A stretch of 64,000 bases of DNA from Butyrivibrio sp. VCD2006 (lineage in GTDB: Bacteria > Bacillota > Clostridia > Lachnospirales > Lachnospiraceae), in the NCBI RefSeq assembly GCF_000423925.1, contig NZ_AUIX01000008.1:1-64000 (forward strand). Reading direction: 5' to 3'. Below the pieces are notes generated by a model. It was not told the DNA's origin, searched no databases, and was given only the letters and a program-made list of their open reading frames with translations. Shown piece by piece: positions 28,342 to 36,555 of the stretch. How positions within the stretch are numbered: position 1 is the first letter of the stretch; the number at the start of each line of letters is the position of its first letter. The position numbers and the translations under genes were made by a program.

Positions 28342-28943
28342 GCTGCGCTCTGTGACTCATCCTTTATCACTTTGGGAAAAAGGTTTGCTTTAAACAGTGC
28401 GGGACGAAGTGCGTTGTAAAGAACTACTGCCAGCACTGAATTGATAACTGCATTAATTATTGTAGCATAAGTTGTCACAGCTACAAGTGCACTGATTGCT
28501 GAAGCAGCTTTTTCTGCATTGGGTGTAAGAAGTGTGTACCACACATATTTCAGTGAGGGCTCAAATACACAGTTAAAAGCAAGTCCGGCGATAGCAGCTA
28601 TAATTGACCATTTGAAAATGTAAGCCTTTTTATGATCATCAGAAATCTTTGCAATCTTATGTGCCACGAGACCAACAATAAGTCCGATGACAAGCTTGCA
28701 GATGAAGGTTCTGGGTGCGGAGGCAGCGTAGCCGGAGATGATATCAGCGATGCTGAGACCAACAGCTCCGGCAAGTCCGCCGTACAGTCCTCCTAATAAC
28801 AATGCGCCGAGTACTACAAATGCATTTCCCACGTGAACCTTGGTGCCTGATGCATTGATCGCGGGAAATACGGCATAACCTACATAGCAAAGAGCGGCCA
28901 TAAGTCCTGCGTAAGTGATTTTTGTGATTTTATCGTTTTTCAT
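28338..28943 (-). CDS. ECF transporter S component, probable vitamin transporter (201 aa)
   Basis: Six hydrophobic segments, with the small-residue-rich pattern of ECF substrate-binding subunits (FVVLGALLLGGLYGGLAGAVG, then ADIISGYAASAPRTF). S components bind a vitamin and pair with a shared energizing module encoded elsewhere. AGGAGG lies just before the ATG at 28943, which is preferred over the TTG at 28961. The gene diverges from a MocR-like regulator. MocR proteins of the PdxR branch control vitamin B6 genes, so pyridoxine or pyridoxal is a reasonable guess for the substrate, not a demonstrated one. Confidence 0.8.
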   Translation of the reverse strand: MKNDKITKITYAGLMAALCYVGYAVFPAINASGTKVHVGNAFVVLGALLLGGLYGGLAGAVGLSIADIISGYAASAPRTFICKLVIGLIVGLVAHKIAKISDDHKKAYIFKWSIIAAIAGLAFNCVFEPSLKYVWYTLLTPNAEKAASAISALVAVTTYATIINAVINSVLAVVLYNALRPALFKANLFPKVIKDESQSAA

Positions 28944-29004
28944 AATTCCTCCTACATGCAAGTATTTTCGTCGTTGACTTAAACATTGAACCTAATATAT
29001 CATC

Positions 29005-29032
29005 AAACTGATAACACTAAAAATATCAGTTT
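29005..29032. promoter_or_regulatory. Candidate operator between the ECF and MocR-like genes
   Basis: A perfect inverted repeat AAACTGATA (29005-29013), ten bases, TATCAGTTT (29024-29032), in the 124-base divergent intergenic region. It lies where a MocR-like regulator could act on both promoters. It is not followed by a T-run. Confidence 0.5.
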
Positions 29033-29067
29033 TGAAATATTTTATATAACCAGATAGAGGGAGAGTT

Positions 29068-30234
29068 ATGAATAGTCAGAAGAAATATTTGGATGTATAT
29101 GAGAGTGTGCGAGAGGATATTATAGGCGGAAGATATGAGGTGGGTAGTAAGCTGCCTTCGAAGCGTGTAATGGCGGAGGCGATGGGGGTCAGTGTTATTA
29201 CTGTTGAGCATGCGTATGAGCTTCTTGCTGAGGAGGGGTATATCGTTCCGAGGGAGAAGAGCGGATATTTTGTGAGTTTTGATGACAGGGAGATTTATAC
29301 AGGTGTCAGTGGGAGTAAGGATGGCCTTAAGGTAAATGCAAAGAGTACTGCAAAGATAAATGCCGGGAATAATAAAGCATCAATGCAGCATGTGAATACT
29401 TCCAATCAGATGATATCGGAAAGCGAAGGCTCTTTCACAGAGACAAGTTCAAAACAGTCAGATGCTCCGAAGTTTTCATATTCTATCTACGCGAAGACGG
29501 TGCGTAGGGTGCTTAGTGAGTATGATACGAGGGTTATGGATAAGTCACCCAAGCAGGGAACGATACAACTTCGAAGTGCGATTGCTGACTATCTTGGGCG
29601 TTCAAGAAGGCTTCTGGTGTCTCCGGAGCAGATTATTATTGGTGCAGGGGCAGAGTATCTTTATGGGCTTATTGTTCAGACCTTTGGCAGGGATATTATT
29701 TATGGAGTCGAGAGTCCCTCATACCTGAAAATTGCCAAGGTCTATGAAGCCGGAGGAGCGACTCTTCAAATGTTAAAGCTTGGGAATGACGGAATAGAGA
29801 GTGATGAGCTATGGAATGGAAAAATGAAGCTCCTTCACATAACTCCATATAGAAGTTTCCCTAGTGGTGTAACCGCTTCCGCTGCAAAGAAAAGAGAATA
29901 TCTTAAGTGGAGCAGGAAGAATGATGGGTATATAGTAGAAGATGATTTTGAGTCTGAGTTTACTCCCAGTAGAAAACCTGAGGAGACGATATTTTCTCTT
30001 GATGAAGAGGGCAGGGTTATTTATGTAAACACTTTTACAAGAACCATAGGAAGCTATGCCAGATGCGCATATATGGTACTTCCGGAAAAGCTTATCGATG
30101 CTTTTACACAAAAGATCGGTTTCTATGAGTGTCCTGTGCCGACCCTGGATCAGCTCGTGATCGCAGGACTCATTGAGAGTGGTGATTTTGAGCGCCATAT
30201 CAATAAGGTCAGACGATATAACCGTAAGATATGA
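29068..30234 (+). CDS. MocR/PdxR-like GntR-aminotransferase regulator, shortened (388 aa)
   Basis: An N-terminal GntR winged helix (YESVREDIIGGRYEVGSKLPSKRVMAEAM...YVVP-like), a low-complexity Ser/Asn linker (about 85-130), and a fold-type I aminotransferase-like domain from about 135. Two oddities: the usual PLP-binding lysine in the TFSK-x-L motif is Arg here (NTFTRTIGSYARCAYM), and the protein stops about 80-90 residues before the usual end, at RRYNRKI, with a hairpin following and no continuation in other frames. It may be a PLP-independent regulator or a decaying gene. GGGAG precedes the ATG. Divergent from the ECF gene it probably controls. Confidence 0.8.
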   Translation: MNSQKKYLDVYESVREDIIGGRYEVGSKLPSKRVMAEAMGVSVITVEHAYELLAEEGYIVPREKSGYFVSFDDREIYTGVSGSKDGLKVNAKSTAKINAGNNKASMQHVNTSNQMISESEGSFTETSSKQSDAPKFSYSIYAKTVRRVLSEYDTRVMDKSPKQGTIQLRSAIADYLGRSRRLLVSPEQIIIGAGAEYLYGLIVQTFGRDIIYGVESPSYLKIAKVYEAGGATLQMLKLGNDGIESDELWNGKMKLLHITPYRSFPSGVTASAAKKREYLKWSRKNDGYIVEDDFESEFTPSRKPEETIFSLDEEGRVIYVNTFTRTIGSYARCAYMVLPEKLIDAFTQKIGFYECPVPTLDQLVIAGLIESGDFERHINKVRRYNRKI

Positions 30235-30243
30235 CGTCTGACA

Positions 30244-30266
30244 GGCTTTTGGGAATCACAAAAGCC
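30244..30266. terminator. Hairpin between convergent genes
   Basis: GGCTTTTG (30244-30251) pairs with CAAAAGCC (30259-30266) around a seven-base loop. It lies between the ends of the MocR-like gene and the AraC-type gene and may serve both, though the T-run on the + strand is weak. Confidence 0.55.
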
Positions 30267-30276
30267 GACAATTTTA

Positions 30277-31167
30277 TCAGTCCTTTACCTGAGAATTTCG
30301 GATGATTTCATCTCTGTATTTTTTTGGTGATAATCCGTATTCTTTTATAAAAGCGCGATAGAAAACGGAGTAATCGGAAAAGCCATAGGTCTCTGCGACT
30401 GCTGATATATCCTGACCTCCGAGAATAGCGTCTTTGCACATCGCAAGGCGCTTTTTTGTTACATATTTATGGAGAGGCAGACCATTTGTGTCCTTGAAAA
30501 GATGTGAGATGTGGAACTTACTTACATGAAGCTTATCGGCAAGCTTATCAAGGGAGAGATCCTCATCTATATGTGTTTCGATGTATTGAATAATGCTCTG
30601 ATACAAGGTGTCGGGCTCGGGAGTAGCCGGGGCTATCTCTTTTGCTTCATAAACCATTCTGTTGATCGATAGCATAAAATCACTGACTGATACGAGGATT
30701 TTAGCATCCTTTCCGAATCTGTCCGAGTGAATTTCATCAATAAGAGAGAAGGCTTTTCCCTGTATAGTGTTGAACTCGATATCACTGAATTTATGCATAA
30801 AATAGTTACCTGATCTGTCGGAAATGGAAGTGAGATACAGGTAATCCGTAGATATATCCGAGAGTGATTTAAGAAAATCCTTTGCAACCCAGAATACAAA
30901 TCTTCGATAGGGAATAGAGCCATCAATAAGTGTTGCATAGTGAGGCTTTGAGGGTGGAATGATCATCATGGAGCCGGGAGATGGCACAAAGGATTCTCCG
31001 GCAATATTCATTACAATATTCCCGCTTATAAAAAAGTAAAATTCATAGTAATCGTGAGTATGAGCCCTTACAATGGGAATCTGTCTGTCGCTGTAATAGT
31101 ATATTTCAAAATCTCTTGAGAGCATGTACTGTCTGTTGCTGAATTCTGTTTTCAGTGTTTTTTTCAT
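30277..31167 (-). CDS. AraC-family regulator of the hexuronate genes (296 aa)
   Basis: An N-terminal cupin (AHTHDYYEFYFFISGNIVMNI, PSPGSMMIIPPSKPHY) and a C-terminal double helix-turn-helix (LSLDKLADKLHVSKFHISHLF and FSDYSVFYRAFIKEYGLSPKKY). The ATG at 31167 has AAGGAA eight bases upstream; the longer frame from 31254 is unsupported. It diverges from the KDPG aldolase gene, 190 bases away, so hexuronate control is likely. A candidate direct-repeat operator lies between them. Confidence 0.85.
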   Translation of the reverse strand: MKKTLKTEFSNRQYMLSRDFEIYYYSDRQIPIVRAHTHDYYEFYFFISGNIVMNIAGESFVPSPGSMMIIPPSKPHYATLIDGSIPYRRFVFWVAKDFLKSLSDISTDYLYLTSISDRSGNYFMHKFSDIEFNTIQGKAFSLIDEIHSDRFGKDAKILVSVSDFMLSINRMVYEAKEIAPATPEPDTLYQSIIQYIETHIDEDLSLDKLADKLHVSKFHISHLFKDTNGLPLHKYVTKKRLAMCKDAILGGQDISAVAETYGFSDYSVFYRAFIKEYGLSPKKYRDEIIRNSQVKD

Positions 31168-31265
31168 GATGAATTCCTTCACAAAAATAGAATTGGTATA
31201 TCGATTTGGATACACCTTAAAACTGCAATTTATCGGTAAAAAACAAACTAACATACAATGACAAG

Positions 31266-31291
31266 AAATGCAATGTAAAGAACAAATGCAA
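31266..31291. promoter_or_regulatory. Candidate AraC-type operator upstream of eda
   Basis: AAATGCAA occurs at 31266-31273 and again at 31284-31291, 18 bases apart in the same orientation, in the divergent region between the AraC-type gene and eda. Direct repeats at such spacing are typical AraC half-sites; the assignment is inferred. Confidence 0.35.
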
Positions 31292-31357
31292 CAATGGCTT
31301 AAAACTCAGTAAATATCTAGTATGGACTAAAAGAAATATATCGTAAGGAGTTTTGGT

Positions 31358-31999
31358 ATGTACGAAGAGATAAAAAAGAAATTTTCAAAAATAGGAATTA
31401 TCCCGGTAGTTGTTCTTGAGGATGCGAAGGACGCACATGCCCTTGGTGAGGCACTTATGAATGGCGGACTTCCTGCTGCTGAAGTTACTTTCAGAACAGC
31501 TGCTGCAGAGGAGACAATAAAGATATTATCAAAGGATTTTCCCGATATGCTTGTTGGAGCAGGCACGGTACTTACACCTGATCAGGCTGACAGAGCTATG
31601 GCAGCAGGTGCGAAGTTCATAGTTGCTCCCGGCTTTAATCCTACAGTTGTTAAGCACTGCCTTGAGAAGGGATATCCGGTAACACCCGGAACACAGACTC
31701 CTTCAGAGATGGAGCAGGCAATGGAGCTTGGACTTGATTTTGTAAAGTTCTTCCCTGCTGAGCCTGCAGGCGGACTTCCGATGATCAAGGCTGTCGCAGC
31801 ACCTTATACAAATCTTACATTCATGCCCACAGGCGGTATCAATAAGGACAATGTAAGAGATTATCTTGCATTTAAGAAAATCGTTGCATGTGGCGGCACA
31901 TGGATGGTAAAGAACGAGCTTATCGAATCAGGCAACTTTGCAAAGATTGAGGAGCTTACAAGAGAGGCTGCAGAGATCGTAAAGGAAGTGAGGGGCTAA
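31358..31999 (+). CDS. eda: KDPG aldolase (213 aa)
   Basis: Splits 2-keto-3-deoxy-6-phosphogluconate into pyruvate and glyceraldehyde 3-phosphate. The active-site set Glu42, Arg46 (AEVTFRT), Thr70 (GAGTVL) and Schiff-base Lys130 (DFVKFFPAE) matches the E. coli residues at a constant offset of three. AAGGAG precedes the ATG. It leads the hexuronate operon, one base ahead of the reductase gene. Confidence 0.95.
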   Translation: MYEEIKKKFSKIGIIPVVVLEDAKDAHALGEALMNGGLPAAEVTFRTAAAEETIKILSKDFPDMLVGAGTVLTPDQADRAMAAGAKFIVAPGFNPTVVKHCLEKGYPVTPGTQTPSEMEQAMELGLDFVKFFPAEPAGGLPMIKAVAAPYTNLTFMPTGGINKDNVRDYLAFKKIVACGGTWMVKNELIESGNFAKIEELTREAAEIVKEVRG

Positions 32000-32000
32000 A

Positions 32001-33500
32001 ATGCTTAAACTGACAAATGAGGGATTAAAGGACAGAGCTGCCTGGGAGGAGAAGGGCTACAAGCTTCCTCTTTATGACAGAGAGAAGGTAGCTGCTAATA
32101 CTAAGGAGAATCCTGCTTGGATTCACTTTGGTGCAGGTAATATTTTCAGAGCTTTTCAGGCTAATGTATGTGAAGAGCTTTTAAACAGCGGATTTATTGA
32201 CACAGGTCTCATTGTGGCTGAGGGCTACGACTATGAGATCATCGAGAAATACAACAGACCCTCTGACAATCTCAGCATCCTTGCCACGCTTAAGGCTGAC
32301 GGAACAGTTGAGAAAAAGGTTATTGGCTCAATCGTGGAGTCATGCATTCTTGATGAGGAAAATGAGAAGGAAATAGAAAGACTTCGTGAGATTTTCAGAG
32401 CACCTTCACTTCAGATCGTAAGCTTTACAATCACTGAGAAGGGCTATAAGACCAGAGCTTACATGGATAAGGTTGTAGGACTTTTGCTTGAAAGATTTAA
32501 GGCAGGAAAGCTTCCGGTATCTGTTGTCAGCATGGATAACTGCTCACACAATGGTGACAAGCTTAAGGAAGCTGTTACAGAGATCGCAAATGAGTGGGCA
32601 GAGAGCGGAAAATGTGAGAAGGCTTTTGTGGACTACATAAATGATCCTTCAGTTGTAGCTTTCCCGCTTACTATGATCGATAAGATCACACCAAGACCCG
32701 ATGACACAATCAGAGAGATGATCGAGGCTGATGGAGTAGAAAATGCAGCACCCATCGTAACCTCCAAGAATACTTATGTAGCTCCTTTTGTTAATGCTGA
32801 GGAGACAGAATACCTTGTAATTGAGGATAAATTCCCTAATGGCAGAGCTCCTTATGAAAAGGGAGGTTTTGTTTTCACAGACAGAGAGACAGTTGATAAG
32901 ACTGAGAAGATGAAGGTCTGCACTTGTCTCAATCCTCTTCATACAGCCCTGGCAATTTACGGATGCCTTCTTGGCTATAAGACAATTCATGATGAGATGG
33001 ATGATGAGGACTTAAAGAGACTGGTTACAAAGCTTGGCAAAGACGAAGGTATGAAGACCGTGGTTGATCCTAAGGTTTTATCACCTGCAGATTTCCTTGA
33101 TGCAGTTTTGACAAAGAGACTTCCTAATCCTTTCATGCCTGATACACCCCAGAGAATTGCCTGTGATACTTCACAGAAGCTCCCTATCAGATTTGGCGAG
33201 ACAATCAAGGCTTATAAAAAGGCTGATAATCTCAGCACAGAGGATCTTAAGGTTATTCCTTTTGTACTTGCGGGATATCTCAGATACCTTGAGGGGATCG
33301 ATGATGAGGGCAATGCCTTTGAGCAGAGTCCGGATCCGCTCCTTGATGAATTAAAGGCGCTTTCTCCTGAAGAAGTACTTAAGAGAAGTGATGTGTTCGG
33401 TACTGACCTCTATGAAGACAGCCTTGCTGAGAGAGTTCTGGACATTTATAAAAAGCTTCAGGGAAAAGGCAGCATTAGAAGGGAGCTTAAAGCTATTTAA
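32001..33500 (+). CDS. uxuB: Fructuronate reductase, mannitol dehydrogenase family (499 aa)
   Basis: A long-chain polyol dehydrogenase with an N-terminal Rossmann motif (IHFGAGNIFRAF) and the C-terminal catalytic domain containing NPLHTALAIYG and a conserved Lys-Asn-His set. In this context it most likely reduces D-fructuronate to D-mannonate; tagaturonate reductase is the alternative. GAGGGG five bases before the ATG. Placed between eda and uxaC. Confidence 0.88.
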   Translation: MLKLTNEGLKDRAAWEEKGYKLPLYDREKVAANTKENPAWIHFGAGNIFRAFQANVCEELLNSGFIDTGLIVAEGYDYEIIEKYNRPSDNLSILATLKADGTVEKKVIGSIVESCILDEENEKEIERLREIFRAPSLQIVSFTITEKGYKTRAYMDKVVGLLLERFKAGKLPVSVVSMDNCSHNGDKLKEAVTEIANEWAESGKCEKAFVDYINDPSVVAFPLTMIDKITPRPDDTIREMIEADGVENAAPIVTSKNTYVAPFVNAEETEYLVIEDKFPNGRAPYEKGGFVFTDRETVDKTEKMKVCTCLNPLHTALAIYGCLLGYKTIHDEMDDEDLKRLVTKLGKDEGMKTVVDPKVLSPADFLDAVLTKRLPNPFMPDTPQRIACDTSQKLPIRFGETIKAYKKADNLSTEDLKVIPFVLAGYLRYLEGIDDEGNAFEQSPDPLLDELKALSPEEVLKRSDVFGTDLYEDSLAERVLDIYKKLQGKGSIRRELKAI

Positions 33501-33562
33501 CTTAAACACTCCGGATGCTGACAGAATTTTTACCGGAGTACAGGAGGAAAACGGACATACAT

Positions 33563-34966
33563 ATGAAGAAGTTTATGGATGATAATTTCTTATTGGGCAG
33601 TGATGTGGCCGTAGCGCTTTTTCATGAGGCTGCTAAGGACGAACCGATAATAGATTTTCACAATCATTTGAATCCAAAGGAAATCTACGAGGACAAATGC
33701 TTTGATAATATAGGAGAGGCATGGCTTTCCGGGGACCATTACAAATGGAGAGCGATGCGTGCAAATGGAGTATCAGAAAAGCTGATAACAGGCGACGGTG
33801 ATTACTACGACAAACTTGTTGCCTGGGCTGACACGGTTCAAAATCTCATTGGTAATCCTCTGTACCATTGGACACACATGGAGCTTCAGAGATACTTTGG
33901 TATAACCACTCCTTTATCAGCGGATACAGCTAAAGAAATATGGGATGCCTGCAATGAGAAGCTACGTACCAGAGAGTACTCTGTAAGGAATCTTCTCAGA
34001 ATGCAGAAGGTAGCTGTTCTTTGCACAACAGATGATCCGGCAGATTCTCTTGAATGGCATAAGAAGCTTAGAGAGGATGGCTTTGAGATCAAGGTCCTTC
34101 CATCCTTTAGACCTGAGAAGGCTATCGGAATAGAGAAGGAAGACTTCGCAGATTATATAGAAAAGCTTTCAGATGTTTCAGGAGTAAAGATTGAGGATGT
34201 AGACAGTCTTCTTGAAGCACTTGAAAAGAGAATGATATTCTTTGTGGAGAATGGATGCAGAGTATCAGATCATAGCCTTGAAAGTACTTTCTTTGTAAGG
34301 ACAGACTTAAATGAAGTAGACGAACTTTTCAAGAAAAAGCTTAAAGGTGAAGCTCTCTCTGAGGAAGAGTGCGGCAAATTCAAGGGCTATTTGCTGACAG
34401 AACTTGGTAAAAAGTATTCAGCTCACGGACTTGTAATGCAGCTTCATATCGGTGCAATAAGAAGTAATTCAAAGAGATGCCTTGCACTTCTTGGAGCAGA
34501 TACAGGCTTTGATTCATTAAATGATTTTAACTATGCGCCTCAACTTTCTGCATTGTTAAACGCAATGGATTTAACCGATGAGCTGCCCAAAACCATTCTG
34601 TATTGCCTGAATCCCAAGGATACAGAGATGCTTGCAGCCATGGCCGGCAATTTCTGTGGAAATGAAAAGGGAACAAAGGGTAAGGTTCAGCTTGGCGCCG
34701 CTTGGTGGTTCTGCGATCACAAAAACGGAATGGAGAGACAGATTGAAGCGATGTCAGATGCTTCGCTTATATCAACTTCTATAGGCATGCTGACGGATTC
34801 AAGAAGCTTTTTGTCATTCCCAAGACATGAGCTCTACAGAAGGATTCTTTGCAACAAAATCGGATCATGGGTTGAAAACGGAGAGTATCCATGGGACGAG
34901 CAATACTTAAAAGAAATGATAAAGAACATTTGCGGCAGGAACGCCGTAAAGTATTTTGAGTTTTGA
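33563..34966 (+). CDS. uxaC: Uronate isomerase (467 aa)
   Basis: Converts D-glucuronate to D-fructuronate and D-galacturonate to D-tagaturonate. It has the amidohydrolase-like metal motif in PIIDFHNHLNPKEI and the family length (E. coli 470). The ATG at 33563 is preferred because residues MKKFMDDNFLL match the usual N-terminus; the AGGAGG at 33542-33547 is somewhat distant (15 bases). It supplies the substrate for the reductase encoded upstream. A 19-base piece of its 3' end is repeated downstream. Confidence 0.93.
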   Translation: MKKFMDDNFLLGSDVAVALFHEAAKDEPIIDFHNHLNPKEIYEDKCFDNIGEAWLSGDHYKWRAMRANGVSEKLITGDGDYYDKLVAWADTVQNLIGNPLYHWTHMELQRYFGITTPLSADTAKEIWDACNEKLRTREYSVRNLLRMQKVAVLCTTDDPADSLEWHKKLREDGFEIKVLPSFRPEKAIGIEKEDFADYIEKLSDVSGVKIEDVDSLLEALEKRMIFFVENGCRVSDHSLESTFFVRTDLNEVDELFKKKLKGEALSEEECGKFKGYLLTELGKKYSAHGLVMQLHIGAIRSNSKRCLALLGADTGFDSLNDFNYAPQLSALLNAMDLTDELPKTILYCLNPKDTEMLAAMAGNFCGNEKGTKGKVQLGAAWWFCDHKNGMERQIEAMSDASLISTSIGMLTDSRSFLSFPRHELYRRILCNKIGSWVENGEYPWDEQYLKEMIKNICGRNAVKYFEF

Positions 34967-35013
34967 TTATATGGAATTTGAGTTTAAATGAAGGATTTTG
35001 AGTTTTGATTATA
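34953..35013 (+). repeat. Direct repeat at the uxaC 3' end
   Basis: ATTTTGAGTTTTGATTATA, which covers the uxaC stop, occurs at 34953-34971 and identically at 34995-35013, with a weaker third copy (GAATTTGAGTTTAAATGA) between. It looks like a slippage duplication of the gene end, as at hsp20. Confidence 0.7.
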
Positions 35014-35035
35014 AAAGGAGATTTCCAACTTTATT

Positions 35036-35083
35036 TGCCTTCCCCCTGGGGGGAAGGTGTCAGCGAAGCTGACAGATGAGGGG
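35036..35083 (+). repeat. Palindromic repeat element, forward copy (R3)
   Basis: GCCTTCCCCC/GGGGGAAGG stem, then GTCAGC/GCTGAC stem, then AGATGAGGGG. This copy has the TCAGCGAAGCTGA variant of the second stem, shared with the 39.9-kb copy. Lies between uxaC and the KDG kinase gene. Confidence 0.8.
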
Positions 35084-35085
35084 AT

Positions 35086-35123
35086 CTATAGTAACCGCCA
35101 AACGCATTTACCGCTTACTATAG
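35086..35123 (+). promoter_or_regulatory. Long-spaced inverted repeat upstream of kdgK
   Basis: CTATAGTAA (35086-35094) and TTACTATAG (35115-35123) are perfect nine-base arms around a 20-base spacer that itself starts CCGCC and ends CCGC. It lies directly after repeat R3 and 42 bases before the kdgK start. It could be an operator or an RNA stem. Confidence 0.45.
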
Positions 35124-35164
35124 ACTCCACAAGGATTATAATACAGAACAGGGAGACAAATAAA

Positions 35165-36262
35165 ATGAATTTAAATCTTAAGGATAAGAAGGACTGTAAA
35201 TATGATGCGGTATCACTCGGAGAGATCATGCTCCGCTTTGATCCCGGTGAAGGAAGAATTCGTACTGCCAGAGAATTCAAGGTTTGGGAAGGCGGCGGAG
35301 AGTACAATGTTATACGCGGACTTCGCAGATGCTTCGGTATGAACACAGGTGTTATTACAGCTTTTGCTGATAACGAAGTTGGTCACCTTGTTGAGGATTT
35401 TATTCTCCAGGGCGGTGTTGATACATCTCTTATTTATTGGAAGAAGACAGACGGTATCGGACGTGAGTGCAGAAATGGTCTTAATTTTGTAGAGAGAGGC
35501 TTTGGTATCAGAGGTGCTCTTTCATGTTCAGACAGAGCTAACACAGCAATCTCACAGGCAACTGACAAAGAATTCGATTTTGACTATATCTTCGGTGAGC
35601 TTGGCGTAAGATGGTTCCATACAGGCGGAATCTATGCAGCTCTTTCAGAGCAGTCTGCAGAAACAGTTGTTAAGGCTATTAAGACAGCTAAAAAGTATGG
35701 CACAGTTGTTTCTTACGACCTCAACTACAGAGCTTCCATGTGGTCTGCAATCGGTGGCAAGGAGAAGGCACAGGAAGTAAATAAAGAGATCGCTAAGTAT
35801 GTTGACGTAATGATCGGTAACGAGGAAGATTTCACAGCATGTCTTGGATTCGAGATCGAAGGCAATGATGAAAATCTTAAGGAATTAAACCTTGATGGTT
35901 ACAAGAAGATGATCGATGAAGCTGCAAAGGTTTATCCTAACTTCAAAGTAGTTGCAACAACTCTTAGAACTGTTAAGACAGCAACTGTTAATGACTGGTC
36001 AGCTCTCTGCTGGGCAGATGGAAATATCTACAAGGCTAAGGACTATAAGGGACTTGAGATTCTTGACAGAGTTGGTGGAGGAGACTCCTTCGCATCAGGG
36101 CTTATCTATGGCCTTATGACAACAGCAGATGCTGAGAAGGCTGTTAACTACGGCACAGCTCATGGCGCACTTGCTATGACAACACCCGGTGATACAACAA
36201 TGGCTACACTTTCAGAGGTTGAAGCTATCATGGGCGGAGCAGGAGCTCGCGTTAAAAGATAA
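35165..36262 (+). CDS. kdgK: 2-keto-3-deoxygluconate kinase, PfkB family (365 aa)
   Basis: A ribokinase-type sugar kinase: N-terminal SLGEIMLRF and GGGEYNV, and the C-terminal ATP/catalytic motif GGGDSFASGLIYGL with the catalytic Asp. In this cluster it phosphorylates KDG to KDPG for the aldolase encoded by eda. GGGAG precedes the ATG at 35165; the upstream frame from 35057 runs through repeat R3 and is not used. Strong codon bias, like the other highly expressed genes here. Ends the hexuronate group. Confidence 0.9.
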   Translation: MNLNLKDKKDCKYDAVSLGEIMLRFDPGEGRIRTAREFKVWEGGGEYNVIRGLRRCFGMNTGVITAFADNEVGHLVEDFILQGGVDTSLIYWKKTDGIGRECRNGLNFVERGFGIRGALSCSDRANTAISQATDKEFDFDYIFGELGVRWFHTGGIYAALSEQSAETVVKAIKTAKKYGTVVSYDLNYRASMWSAIGGKEKAQEVNKEIAKYVDVMIGNEEDFTACLGFEIEGNDENLKELNLDGYKKMIDEAAKVYPNFKVVATTLRTVKTATVNDWSALCWADGNIYKAKDYKGLEILDRVGGGDSFASGLIYGLMTTADAEKAVNYGTAHGALAMTTPGDTTMATLSEVEAIMGGAGARVKR

Positions 36263-36286
36263 TTAGTTATTTTTGTTAAAATATTT

Positions 36287-36319
36287 ACCCACTTCCTAAA
36301 AAAGGGAGTGGGTTTTTTT
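36287..36319 (+). terminator. Terminator of the hexuronate genes
   Basis: ACCCACTTCC (36287-36296) pairs with GGGAGTGGGT (36304-36313) with one G-T pair, followed by seven Ts. Confidence 0.88.
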
Positions 36320-36320
36320 A

Positions 36321-36452
36321 TTCAAGAGGAAATTCCTTTGGATTTCCTCTTGAATAAAAAGCGCTCCGCTAAGGATGCGACTGGTGCGCAGATGAATTTT
36401 GCAAGCTAAAGCTTGCGCGCACCAGCGCGCAAAGAGTCGCGAGCGACTCTTT
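36321..36452. repeat. Cluster of nested palindromes
   Basis: Three hairpins in 132 bases. The first pairs TTCAAGAGGAAAT (36321-36333) with ATTTCCTCTTGAA (36342-36354). The second pairs CTGGTGCGC (36381-36389) with GCGCACCAG (36417-36425), enclosing GCAAGCT/AGCTTGC. The third pairs AAAGAGTCGC (36431-36440) with GCGACTCTTT (36443-36452). No reading frame. The last stem resembles the terminator stem at 62018 (AAGAGTCG/CGACTCTT). Confidence 0.75.
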
Positions 36453-36555
36453 GTTCTATAAAAAATTAAGACATACAGAAAATAACTTAGAAAGCATGGG
36501 ATGCATCTGATATAATTAGGTAGGCAAAGTGTTATGCAAATTTAGGAGGATTTCT

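Noticed and set aside
29005..29032. Inverted repeat between the ECF and MocR-like genes as a terminator
   Set aside because: It lies between divergent gene starts and has no T-run; an operator is more likely.
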